NCBI GenBank assembly: GCA_018883305.1
Contig: VEQI01000085.1
Span: 1-10,578, forward strand
DNA from: Limnohabitans sp.
GTDB taxonomy: Bacteria; Pseudomonadota; Gammaproteobacteria; Burkholderiales; Burkholderiaceae_C
Direction of reading: 5' to 3'
DNA length: 10,578 nucleotides
Part shown: piece after piece, positions 1-7,903 of the stretch
Layout: the number at the start of each line of letters is the position of its first letter
Numbering within the stretch: the first letter of the stretch is position 1
Program-made: the position numbers and the translations under genes
The notes under the pieces: model-generated
The model's database searches: none
Seen by the model: only the letters and a program-made list of their open reading frames with translations
Told to the model about the DNA's origin: nothing

Positions 1-54
1 AGACGGGCCTGCCACTGATCCCCGTGCATGGGCCCGCAAACGGCCCTCGCGGGT

Positions 55-342
55 TCAGCAGCAGTTGCGCGCGCAGTCCTGGGGCCGTTCGCTTTCAGGC
101 ACCGGGCAGCGGTTGACCTCAAAGGGTGAGATCGACAGCAGCGTGGTCAAACCACTCGAGACCATGGTCAGGATCCAGAAGGCGAAAAACGCCAGGGTGT
201 AAATGCCTTGTCGGGGCAATTCGATGGGTTGGCCGAACCAGTGCAAATCCTCCGGATCCACAAAGGCAAACACGGCCATCTCCATCACGCCCGCCACCAG
301 AAAGGCAGGCCAGAGTATCCACAGAATACGCTGAATCAACAT
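55..342 (-). CDS. Small two-helix membrane protein with cysteine-rich C-terminus, last gene of the cco cluster (unknown function)
   Basis: This 95-residue protein has no function I can name. Two hydrophobic helices (about residues 6-28 and 47-70) are joined by a short loop carrying DPEDLHWFGQP. The tail after helix 2 holds all four cysteines, C79, C90, C94 and C95, and the protein ends in NCC. The start is well supported: GAGGAGGAG lies 7 nt upstream of the ATG. The gene begins 37 nt after the ccoH stop on the same strand, so it is probably co-transcribed with the oxidase assembly genes. From memory, short proteins of this shape often follow ccoG/ccoH in betaproteobacteria and are annotated as hypothetical; I could not verify that. 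Location suggests a role in cbb3 oxidase biogenesis or metal handling, but this is inference only. That it is a real gene is likely; its function is open. Confidence 0.85.
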   Translation of the reverse strand: MLIQRILWILWPAFLVAGVMEMAVFAFVDPEDLHWFGQPIELPRQGIYTLAFFAFWILTMVSSGLTTLLSISPFEVNRCPVPESERPQDCARNCC

Positions 343-379
343 GGGTGTCTCCTCCTCGGTTCAGCTGGAATGATTGGAC

Positions 380-646
380 TCACGGGGCACGACGCACCGG
401 TGCGTCGGCGGGCGTGGCCGCATGGTTGCGGGCTTGTTGCGCAGGCATCAGGCTGCGGTCAGCCTCCTGGCGCAGGGTCTTGTTGATCTCCATGCCCTGG
501 CGGTAGGCGTCCTCGGACAGTACCGGATCGGGGTGGCTGATGGCAATCCAGGCAGTCACCAGACCGGCCACGATCACCAGTGCCGGCCCCGCAATCAGCA
601 ACCACACGTGACCAAAGCGCCACCAGGCTGGCTTGTCCGTCTTCAT
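380..646 (-). CDS. ccoH: CcoH/FixH family cbb3 oxidase assembly protein, short form
   Basis: CcoH is a small inner-membrane protein needed for assembly or stability of cbb3 oxidase. The chosen start gives 88 residues: a short cytoplasmic segment (KPAWWRFGH), one transmembrane helix at about residues 14-36, then HPDPVLSEDAYRQGMEINK, which resembles the FixH segment just after the membrane. The frame also has an ATG at 670 that overlaps the ccoG stop as ATGA and would add 8 residues. I prefer 646 because GGAGG lies 8 nt before it, while 670 has no visible Shine-Dalgarno. Only about 50 residues follow the helix, so the larger periplasmic domain of classical FixH (roughly 160 residues in rhizobia) is absent. 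The ending is rich in Ala, Pro and Arg. The family call rests on position after ccoG and the DAYRQG-type motif. Confidence 0.85.
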   Translation of the reverse strand: MKTDKPAWWRFGHVWLLIAGPALVIVAGLVTAWIAISHPDPVLSEDAYRQGMEINKTLRQEADRSLMPAQQARNHAATPADAPVRRAP

Positions 647-666
647 GTACACCGCCTCCATGTTGT

Positions 667-2094
667 TCATCGGGGCACCAGGAAAACCGACTTCTCGGTG
701 ACCTGAATGCGCGCTTCATTGGAGCTTATCTCAAACCAGATGGGGTGCGAGCCTGAGGTGGCGGAACCGTAAGGTATATCCACCCGCACCACCACCCAGC
801 GTGACTGGGCGGATTCGACCGGCACCTGGGTATCGGTCTTGATCTGGATGTTGTCCAGGCCACGCACCTTGAGTTGGTAATTCTGCGCCTCTTCCGTGGC
901 ATTCATGATCTGCAGACGGTACACATTCTCCAGCGTCCCCACCTCGGTGATACGCGCCAGTGAGGCACGATCACGCACCACGTCCACCTTCAGGGGCGTG
1001 CGCAGTGTCAGGCTCAACAGCAGGCCAAGCGTGATCAACCCCAGCAGACTGGTATAGATCAGCACGCGCGGGCGCAGCACCCGACGCCACATTTGAGAGG
1101 ACGTCCAGCGGTTGTCCAGGGCGTTCTGGGTGGCGTAGCGCACCAGGCCCCGTGGGTAGTTCATCTTGTCCATGACTTCGTCACAGACGTCAATGCAGGC
1201 GCCACAACCGATGCACTCGTATTGCAGGCCTTGTCGAATATCGATGCCGGTCGGACACACCTGAACACACAGCGTGCAATCCACGCAATGCCCCAGATTC
1301 AATTGACTGATGTCGGCCTTGCGGGAGCGTGCGCCGCGTGGCTCGCCACGCGCGGGGTCATACGTGACGATCAGGGTGTCATGGTCGAACATGGCGCTTT
1401 GGAAGCGCGCATACGGACACATGTACTTGCACACCTGCTCGCGCATGAATCCCGCGTTGCCGTAGGTGGCAAAGCCGTAGAAGAACACCCAGAACAATTC
1501 CCACGCACTCATGTGCGTGGTGAAGAATTCCATGGCCAGTTCACGAATGGGCGTGAAGTAGCCCACAAAGGTGAAACCTGTCCAGATCGACAGACCAATC
1601 CAGACCAGGTGCTTGTACCACTTCTTCACGAGCTTCTCGAGAGAGAACTCGCCCTCGTCCAGGCGCATGCGGGCTGCCCGATCGCCTTCGATCTTGCGCT
1701 CGATCCACATGAACAATTCGCTGTACACGGTTTGCGGACAGGCATAGCCACACCACAAACGCCCGGCCACCGCCGTGAACAAGAACAGCGAGAGCGCGGA
1801 GATGACCAGCAGGCCGGTCAGATAAATGAAGTCCTGCGGGTACAGAACCAGGCCGAAAATATAGAAACGCCGCGAGCCCAGATCGAACAGCACCGCCTGA
1901 CGCTGACCCCACTCCAGCCAAGGCAGACCATAGAACAGCAACTGGGTCAGCACCACAAAGCCCCAGCGCCAACGGGCAAACAAGCCCTGAACGGTGCGGG
2001 GATAAATTTTCTTGTGGGAAGCGTACAAGGAGACCGTGGTCCCATCGTCCTCCACCGGGACAATGGGGATGGTCTTTCGTTCAGGGTCGTTCAC
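667..2094 (-). CDS. ccoG: Cytochrome c oxidase accessory protein CcoG (FixG/RdxB family, polyferredoxin)
   Basis: CcoG is a membrane-bound iron-sulfur protein of cbb3 oxidase biogenesis, reported in this family to reduce Cu(II) so that copper can be delivered to CcoN. The 475 residues show about five transmembrane helices (near 43-60, 86-110, 160-180, 199-215, 342-362). The membrane part contains CGYACPQT (C115, C119) and VCKYMCPYARFQ (C222, C226). A soluble two-cluster ferredoxin domain follows, with C270/C273/C276/C280 and C294/C297/C300/C304. The C-terminal 100 residues form the periplasmic Ig-like FixG domain. Length is normal. The start is GTG; an in-frame TGA two codons upstream rules out an extended start, and no Shine-Dalgarno is visible, so translation may be coupled to ccoP, whose stop is 36 nt upstream. 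The stop overlaps the alternative ccoH ATG at 670. Confidence 0.97.
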   Translation of the reverse strand: MNDPERKTIPIVPVEDDGTTVSLYASHKKIYPRTVQGLFARWRWGFVVLTQLLFYGLPWLEWGQRQAVLFDLGSRRFYIFGLVLYPQDFIYLTGLLVISALSLFLFTAVAGRLWCGYACPQTVYSELFMWIERKIEGDRAARMRLDEGEFSLEKLVKKWYKHLVWIGLSIWTGFTFVGYFTPIRELAMEFFTTHMSAWELFWVFFYGFATYGNAGFMREQVCKYMCPYARFQSAMFDHDTLIVTYDPARGEPRGARSRKADISQLNLGHCVDCTLCVQVCPTGIDIRQGLQYECIGCGACIDVCDEVMDKMNYPRGLVRYATQNALDNRWTSSQMWRRVLRPRVLIYTSLLGLITLGLLLSLTLRTPLKVDVVRDRASLARITEVGTLENVYRLQIMNATEEAQNYQLKVRGLDNIQIKTDTQVPVESAQSRWVVVRVDIPYGSATSGSHPIWFEISSNEARIQVTEKSVFLVPR

Positions 2095-2096
2095 GT

Positions 2097-2115
2097 GTCA
2101 ATCGTCAATCGTCAA
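2097..2115. repeat. Three GTCAA units at 7-bp spacing at the ccoP/ccoG junction
   Basis: GTCAA occurs at 2097, 2104 and 2111, exactly 7 bp apart; read on the coding (minus) strand this is TTGAC three times. TTGAC is also the half-site of the FNR-type boxes in this window and resembles a -35 hexamer. The array ends 2 nt before the ccoG GTG start, where a Shine-Dalgarno would be expected. It may be a chance tandem duplication of 7 bp; no function is claimed. Confidence 0.6.
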
Positions 2116-2130
2116 AACTACCTGTGCCGA

Positions 2131-3075
2131 TCAGTTCTTGGCGGGGGCAGTCTCAGGTGTTGCCGCAGCGGCCACTGGCTTGTTGGACAAGCCCCAGACA
2201 TAGGCCGTCAACACGTGGATTTGCGAAGGTGTCAGACGACCTTCCTGGGCGGGCATCTGGTTGACCTTGCCGCCATTGATCATGGCGGTGATGGCCTCCT
2301 CGCCCCAGCCATGGAGCCAGACTTTGTCGGTCAGGTTGGGCGCGCCCAAGGCTTGATTGCCCTTGCCGTCCATGCCATGACACGCTGCACAGGCGCCAAA
2401 CTTGGACTTGCCCAGCGACGCGCGCAACGAATCATGGGGACTGGCCGACAGGCTCAGCACGTAATGGGCCACGTTCTTGACGTCATCCGGCGTGCCCACG
2501 GCAGCCGCCATGGGCGGCATGTTGCCCATACGCCCTTTTTCAATGGTTTCCTTGATCTTGTCAGGCGAGCCGCCGTGCAGCCAGTCACCATCGGTCAGGT
2601 TGGGGAAGCCCTTGGAGCCGCGGGCATCCGAGCCATGGCACTGCGCGCAGTTGTTCATGAACAGGCGCTCACCAATGGCCATGGCCTGGGCGTCACCGGC
2701 CACTTGCTCGGGGGGCATGCCGTTGAAGCGCGCGTACAGCGGCTCAATGGTTTGCTGGCCTTTGGCCATTTCGTTCTCATACTGGCCCTTGGAGCTCCAG
2801 CCGAACTTGCCAGCCATGTTGCCCAGGCCCGGATAGAAGGTCAGGTACACGGCAGCGAACACGATGGTGATGATGAACAGGCCCACCCACCACATCGGCA
2901 GCGGGTTGTTCATCTCACGCAGGTCTTCATCCCAGACATGACCGGTGGTGTTGTTGGCATCGCTGGGCACTTTCTTGCGGGCGGTCACCCACAACAAAAT
3001 TGCACAAGCCACGATGCTGAGCACCGTGAGCACGGCCACATAGTTGGACCAGAAGGGGCTGATGAAGTCACTCAT
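2131..3075 (-). CDS. ccoP: cbb3-type cytochrome c oxidase subunit III, dihaem cytochrome c CcoP
   Basis: CcoP passes electrons from soluble or membrane cytochrome c to CcoO and the catalytic CcoN subunit. The 314-residue protein has two N-terminal transmembrane helices (about 10-31 and 60-82) joined by a segment with GHVWDEDLREMNNPLPMWW, a typical CcoP signature. Two c-type haem domains follow on the periplasmic side. Haem 1 binds at CAQCH (C143, C146, H147) with M186 or a neighbour in GNMPPM as likely sixth ligand. Haem 2 binds at CAACH (C229, C232, H233) with M274 in NQMPAQ as likely sixth ligand. Each domain repeats a PNLTD...WLHG motif. The tail is Ala/Pro rich. The gene starts 9 nt after the ccoQ stop with only a weak Shine-Dalgarno, consistent with coupled translation. 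Confidence 0.98.
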   Translation of the reverse strand: MSDFISPFWSNYVAVLTVLSIVACAILLWVTARKKVPSDANNTTGHVWDEDLREMNNPLPMWWVGLFIITIVFAAVYLTFYPGLGNMAGKFGWSSKGQYENEMAKGQQTIEPLYARFNGMPPEQVAGDAQAMAIGERLFMNNCAQCHGSDARGSKGFPNLTDGDWLHGGSPDKIKETIEKGRMGNMPPMAAAVGTPDDVKNVAHYVLSLSASPHDSLRASLGKSKFGACAACHGMDGKGNQALGAPNLTDKVWLHGWGEEAITAMINGGKVNQMPAQEGRLTPSQIHVLTAYVWGLSNKPVAAAATPETAPAKN

Positions 3076-3084
3076 GATGGGTTC

Positions 3085-3222
3085 TCAATCTTCTTGAAAA
3101 GGCAGTTGGGCAGCTTCCTCGAATCGCTGCGTCTTGCGGCGATCCAGGGCCCAGACCACGATGCCAATGAAAGTGGCGAAGCTGAACAGCGTGGCGACGA
3201 TGCGCATGGTGGTGATGTCCAT
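3085..3222 (-). CDS. ccoQ: cbb3-type oxidase small subunit CcoQ (FixQ)
   Basis: I translated this short gene directly. It gives 45 residues beginning MDITTMRIVATLFSF, with one transmembrane helix at about 8-26 and a charged cytoplasmic tail (DRRKTQRFEEAAQLPFQED). CcoQ is a single-helix subunit that stabilises the association of CcoP with the CcoNO core. Two ATG codons are adjacent (3225 and 3222). I chose the second because TAAGGAG, which includes the ccoO stop codon, then lies 6 nt upstream; using the first adds one Met. Length, helix and tail match the family, and the position between ccoO and ccoP is diagnostic. Confidence 0.95.
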   Translation of the reverse strand: MDITTMRIVATLFSFATFIGIVVWALDRRKTQRFEEAAQLPFQED

Positions 3223-3232
3223 CATCTGCTCC

Positions 3233-3856
<624 letters not shown>

Positions 3857-3869
3857 GACGGGTCTCTCC

Positions 3870-5303
3870 TCAAGCGTGGGCTGCAACAGCGGGGATGGGA
3901 ACTTGCACCGAGCGGCCACGGGTGGCCGTCATCAGCACGTTCCAGAGCATGACCAGCATGCCCAGCAGGAAGAGCAAGCCGCCCACCACGCGCACCACGT
4001 AGTACGGATAGGTGGCCTTCACGCTCTCCACGAAGGTGTAGGTCAAGGTGCCATCGGCGTTGATGGCACGCCACATCAGGCCCTGCATTACACCGGCAAT
4101 CCACATGGCAGCGATGTAGAGCACGATGCCCACGGTGGCCATCCAGAAGTGCAACTCAATGGCCGGCACGCTGTACATCTTCTTCTGACCGAACAGACGC
4201 GGGATCAGGAAGTAAATGGAACCCATGGACACCAAGCCCACCCAGCCCAAGGCCCCCGAGTGCACGTGGCCCACGGTCCAGTCGGTGTAGTGCGACAGTG
4301 CGTTGACGGTCTTGATGGACATCATCGGACCTTCAAAGGTGCTCATGCCGTAGAAAGACAGGGACACGATCAGGAAGCGCAGCACGGGGTCGTCACGCAA
4401 TTTGTGCCAGGCGCCCGACAGCGTCATGATCCCGTTGATCATGCCGCCCCAGCTGGGTGCCAGCAGAATCAGGGAGAACAGCATGCCGACCGACTGGGTC
4501 CAGTCCGGCAAGGCGGTGTAGTGCAGGTGGTGCGGGCCCGCCCACATGTAGGTGAAGATCAAGGCCCAGAAGTGCACGATCGACAGGCGATACGAGTACA
4601 CCGGACGCTCGGCCTGCTTGGGGATGAAGTAATACATCATGCCCAGGAAGCCGGCGGTGAGGAAGAAGCCCACGGCATTGTGGCCATACCACCACTGCAC
4701 CATGGCATCCTGCACACCGGCATAGGCCGAGTAGGACTTCATGAAGCCGGCCGGGATGGCCGCGCTGTTGACCAAATGAAGAATGGCCACGGTCAGGATG
4801 AAGGCGCCGTAGAACCAGTTGGCCACGTAGATGTGCTTCACACGACGCGTGCCCACGGTGCCAAAGAACACCACCGCATAAGACACCCACACCAGAGTGA
4901 TCAGGATGTCGATGGGCCACTCCAGCTCGGCGTATTCCTTGCCGCTGGTGTAGCCCAGCGGCAGGCTGATGGCTGCCGCCAGGATGACCAGCTGCCAGCC
5001 CCAGAACGTGAAGGACGCCAGCGCGGGCGCGAACAACCGGGTGTGACACGTGCGCTGCACCACGTAGTAACTGGTGGCGAACAGCGCCGATCCGCCAAAG
5101 GCGAAGATCACAGCGTTGGTGTGCAACGGGCGCAAGCGACCATAGCTCAACCAGGGAATGCCAAAGTTCAGTTCGGGCCAGGCCAGTTGTGCGGCGATAA
5201 ATACGCCAACCAGCATGCCCACCACGCCCCAAACCACCGTCATGATGGAAAACTGCCTGACAACGGTGTCGTTGTAGACCTGGGAGGACGAAGATGTGTT
5301 CAT
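3870..5303 (-). CDS. ccoN: cbb3-type cytochrome c oxidase subunit I, catalytic CcoN
   Basis: CcoN is the catalytic haem-copper subunit that reduces oxygen to water and pumps protons at low oxygen tension. The 477 residues form about twelve transmembrane helices. Visible cofactor residues are H61 (RPLHTNAVIF, low-spin haem b), H208 in YGHNAVGFF and H258/H259 in AGPHHLHY (the CuB site), and H346 and H348 in GHVHSGALGW (haem b3 and low-spin haem b). Y252, in TYMWAGPHH, is placed where C-family oxidases carry the Tyr cross-linked to a CuB His. The conserved acidic segment STFEGPMMS contains E324. The start ATG has AAGAAAGG 6 nt upstream. An FNR-type box with a class II -10 lies just upstream, so ccoNOQP can be induced by oxygen limitation independently of ccoIS. 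Length is normal. Confidence 0.98.
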   Translation of the reverse strand: MNTSSSSQVYNDTVVRQFSIMTVVWGVVGMLVGVFIAAQLAWPELNFGIPWLSYGRLRPLHTNAVIFAFGGSALFATSYYVVQRTCHTRLFAPALASFTFWGWQLVILAAAISLPLGYTSGKEYAELEWPIDILITLVWVSYAVVFFGTVGTRRVKHIYVANWFYGAFILTVAILHLVNSAAIPAGFMKSYSAYAGVQDAMVQWWYGHNAVGFFLTAGFLGMMYYFIPKQAERPVYSYRLSIVHFWALIFTYMWAGPHHLHYTALPDWTQSVGMLFSLILLAPSWGGMINGIMTLSGAWHKLRDDPVLRFLIVSLSFYGMSTFEGPMMSIKTVNALSHYTDWTVGHVHSGALGWVGLVSMGSIYFLIPRLFGQKKMYSVPAIELHFWMATVGIVLYIAAMWIAGVMQGLMWRAINADGTLTYTFVESVKATYPYYVVRVVGGLLFLLGMLVMLWNVLMTATRGRSVQVPIPAVAAHA

Positions 5304-5322
5304 CGTGTGCCTTTCTTCTTTC

Positions 5323-5371
5323 TCACGCGAGTATCCGGGTTAACACCAGGGCGATCATTGACACAAGTCAA
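5323..5371 (-). promoter_or_regulatory. Predicted class II FNR/ANR-dependent promoter of ccoNOQP
   Basis: TTGACACAAGTCAA at 5358-5371 is a perfect inverted repeat of TTGAC around 4 bp and matches the FNR/ANR/FixK consensus TTGAT-N4-ATCAA at 8 of 10 positions. On the minus strand GATACT at 5335-5330 is a plausible -10. If the hexamer occupies -12 to -7, transcription starts at 5323 and the palindrome is centred exactly at -41.5, the standard class II activator position. The leader would be about 20 nt and carries AAGAAAGG. The palindrome overlaps the ccoS stop codon (5368-5370). The site is seen in sequence; FNR-family control of cbb3 genes is established; its use here is inferred. Confidence 0.8.
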
Positions 5372-5505
5372 TCGTCCTGAAGAATGCGCAGTCCTTCCTG
5401 CTCCACCGCTTCAAACTGACCGCTGTGGATGGCCCACCACAAACCGGCCAGGATCAGGAGCACCAGAACCACCGACAATGGTATTAAAAGATACAAAATA
5501 TCCAT
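5368..5505 (-). CDS. ccoS: cbb3-type oxidase assembly protein CcoS
   Basis: I translated this short gene directly. It gives 45 residues starting MDILYLLIPLSVVLVLLIL, followed by AGLWWAIHSGQFEAVEQE and ending LRILQDD. The single N-terminal helix (about 4-25), the W(A)xxSGQF(D/E) motif and the acidic tail are typical of CcoS, which is needed for insertion of haem b and CuB into CcoN. It begins 24 nt after the ccoI stop in an unusually AT-rich stretch with only a weak TTTGGA upstream. Its TGA stop lies inside the FNR-type palindrome that serves ccoN. Position directly after ccoI agrees with the family's usual ccoIS pairing. Confidence 0.95.
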   Translation of the reverse strand: MDILYLLIPLSVVLVLLILAGLWWAIHSGQFEAVEQEGLRILQDD

Positions 5506-5529
5506 GAAAATAAATCCAAAGAATTCAAT

Positions 5530-7869
5530 TCAAACCGCTTGAGACCCTGACTCGGTCAGACGCCGCCGCTTGAGTGGGATATGTTCTCGCGCCAGGGGGC
5601 GCCCCAGTCGCAACGAATGCAGCACCACCCCGATCGAACTCAGCGCCATGCCCAGCCCCGCCAGCCAGGCCGGCAACCAGCCCAGCATGGCCAGAGGAAC
5701 GCACAAGGCGTTGTAAATGGCAGCCCATGCCAAATTCTGACGCACCACGCGCAGGGTGCGATGCGACAAGTCAAGCGTCTGCGCCACTTGCGCCAGTCCC
5801 TCCCCCATCAACACCAGATCGGCACGGGCCTGGGTCAATGGCACGGCACTCCCCACCGCCATGGAGACATGCGCAGCAGCCATCACCGGACCATCGTTCA
5901 GGCCATCCCCCACCATCAGGACGCGCCGACCGGCTTGGTGCAGGGCCTGGAGATGCCGCAGCTTGTCATCGGGGCTGCAGCCCCCCCACGCAGACTCCGC
6001 GGGCAGTCCCATGCGCTGCGCCAACGCCGACACGGCCTGCGGTCGATCGCCCGAGAGGATGCGCACCTGCAGTCCCTGTTGCTTCAGATGCTGCAAGGTG
6101 CTGACCGCATCCTCTCGCACATCCTCACTCAGCGCGAAGCTGGCCAGCCAGCGGTGGTTGTCAAATAAATGCACCTGCGCGTGCAAGGCTTCGGGAGGCA
6201 TGGACACCTGGGTCAAGCCTTCGCTGCCAAAGGCCTGTGAGCCCAGCCGAAAGCGCCCATGGCCTTGCGTGGCCTGCAACCCCTGCCCAGTCACCTCCTC
6301 TACCAAATCCCAATCTGGCAGCGCAGGCGCTTGGCACGAACCCACTTGCGGAGCCACGGCTTGCCAGGCCTGCACCAGGGCACGTGACAGGGGATGCCAG
6401 GAATGGCTGGCCAGCGCCGCCGCCAGCCGCAAGGCCTGGCTGGCGTCGACCCCGGGTGCCGTCCACTGTTGATCCAAGCGCTGACCATCACGCGTGAGCG
6501 TGCCGGTCTTGTCAAAAACCACGGTGTCGATTTGCGTGAGGGCTTCCAGCGATTGCAACTCACGCACCAGAATGCCCTGCCGAGCCAACTGCCCAGCGGC
6601 TGCCAGCATCGCCGCCGGCGTGGCCAGTGAAAGCGCGCATGGACAGGTAACGATCAGCACCGACACCGCCACCATCAGTGCATGCGCCGGGTGACTGTTC
6701 CACCACCAGGCCCCTGCGCCCAGCGCTGCCAGCATCACCCCCAGCAAGAACGGACGCGCCATGCGATCGGCCAGCAAGGCCAATCGTGGCTTGACCAGAC
6801 TGGCGTGGTCCATGAGCGAGACGATTTGTGCGTAGCGGGTGTGTTCACCCACGGCCTCGACCTGCATCTCCACCGCGGCGGCCACGTTCAGACTGCCAGC
6901 CAGCACGCGTTCCCCCGGCCCGCGTGCCAACGCACGCGACTCACCGGTCAGCAAGGCCTCCTGGGCCAGAGTCTGGCCGGATAGCAGGCAGCCATCCGCC
7001 GGAAAAGACTCTCCCGGCAGCACTCGAACACGGTCTCCAGGACGCAGGCGATGCACCGCCACCCGTACCCATTCTTGCGTCTCGCTCCAGCGCTCCACGC
7101 TGTCTGGCAAGCGATTCATCAACGCCTCTAGCGCGCCTGCGGTCCTTTCACGCAAACGCCCTTCGAGCCAGCGGCTGCTGAGGAGAAAAAAGACAAACAT
7201 CGTGAGCGAATCGAAATAAACCTCTCCGCCCCACAGCCCCTGCGGCTCAAAGGTGGCCGCCGTGCTGACCCCAAAGGTGATGGCCATACCCAGAGCCACC
7301 GGCAAGTCCATGCTGACACGACGCAGGCGCAGATCTCGCCAGGCGTTGACCCAAAACGGCTGGCAGGAAAACAGCACCACCGGCAAGGTGAGCACCCACG
7401 AGGCCCAGCGCAGCAGCTGCGCCATGTCCGCGCTCATGTCGCCGGGCGCAGTGACATAGGCCGGGGTGGCGTACATCATGACTTGCATCATGCAAAAACA
7501 GGCCACCACCCAGCGCCACAAGACACGCCTTTGCTCGGCCAGACGGGCGGTACGCCGGCCGTTGTCCTGAGCCGGAATGGCCCGATAACCCGCAGCTTCG
7601 ATGGCCTGGAACCAGGTGGAAGGCTGAACCGTTTCAGGTTGCCAGACCACCTGGGCACGGTGTGTGGCGGCATTGACTGTCACGTCTCGGACACCTGGCA
7701 CAGCCAGCAAAGCGGACTCGATTTGCAACGCACAAGCCGCGCAGTGCATACCCTCCAGCATCACTTGCGACGACCACGCGCCCGCGCCCGTGGAGGCGGG
7801 CGCGCGCTCATCGAGGGGGTGACTGAATTGTTGCCAGGCTTGCGGATCGTCCAGGAGCGTTGTGCTCAT
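5530..7869 (-). CDS. ccoI: Copper-translocating P1B-type ATPase CcoI (FixI), cbb3 oxidase copper supply
   Basis: CcoI exports copper across the inner membrane at the cost of ATP for CuB assembly in CcoN. With the ATG at 7869 the product is 779 residues. Domains in order: an N-terminal heavy-metal-associated domain with GMHCAAC (C43, C46); membrane helices; the actuator domain with TGES (308-311); the membrane CPC metal site (C409-P-C411); the phosphorylation motif DKTGT (D453); the HP motif in SHSWHPL (H492-P493); SGDR; and GDGLND (from about 654) near the C-terminal helices. The frame opens further to a TTG at 7917, but that TTG lies within an FNR-type palindrome, so I reject it. No Shine-Dalgarno is evident before 7869. 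Placement before ccoS and the oxidase genes, and the short CcoI-like N-terminus with one metal domain, favour CcoI over CopA. Confidence 0.95.
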   Translation of the reverse strand: MSTTLLDDPQAWQQFSHPLDERAPASTGAGAWSSQVMLEGMHCAACALQIESALLAVPGVRDVTVNAATHRAQVVWQPETVQPSTWFQAIEAAGYRAIPAQDNGRRTARLAEQRRVLWRWVVACFCMMQVMMYATPAYVTAPGDMSADMAQLLRWASWVLTLPVVLFSCQPFWVNAWRDLRLRRVSMDLPVALGMAITFGVSTAATFEPQGLWGGEVYFDSLTMFVFFLLSSRWLEGRLRERTAGALEALMNRLPDSVERWSETQEWVRVAVHRLRPGDRVRVLPGESFPADGCLLSGQTLAQEALLTGESRALARGPGERVLAGSLNVAAAVEMQVEAVGEHTRYAQIVSLMDHASLVKPRLALLADRMARPFLLGVMLAALGAGAWWWNSHPAHALMVAVSVLIVTCPCALSLATPAAMLAAAGQLARQGILVRELQSLEALTQIDTVVFDKTGTLTRDGQRLDQQWTAPGVDASQALRLAAALASHSWHPLSRALVQAWQAVAPQVGSCQAPALPDWDLVEEVTGQGLQATQGHGRFRLGSQAFGSEGLTQVSMPPEALHAQVHLFDNHRWLASFALSEDVREDAVSTLQHLKQQGLQVRILSGDRPQAVSALAQRMGLPAESAWGGCSPDDKLRHLQALHQAGRRVLMVGDGLNDGPVMAAAHVSMAVGSAVPLTQARADLVLMGEGLAQVAQTLDLSHRTLRVVRQNLAWAAIYNALCVPLAMLGWLPAWLAGLGMALSSIGVVLHSLRLGRPLAREHIPLKRRRLTESGSQAV

Positions 7870-7903
7870 GGGTGAAGAGTAGCCCTCGAGGCTTACTTGG
7901 AAC

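Noticed and set aside
1..54. Possible start of another minus-strand gene at 29 (MHGDQWQARL) and short GC-rich inverted repeats at 30-53
   Set aside because: Only ten codons are visible, there is no well-placed Shine-Dalgarno, and the repeats have 5-bp stems without a T-run, so neither a gene nor a terminator can be supported.
3857..3919. Extension of ccoO to 3919
   Set aside because: It would overlap the ccoN 3' end, while the ATG at 3856 has GAGGAGAG just upstream and a family-like N-terminus.
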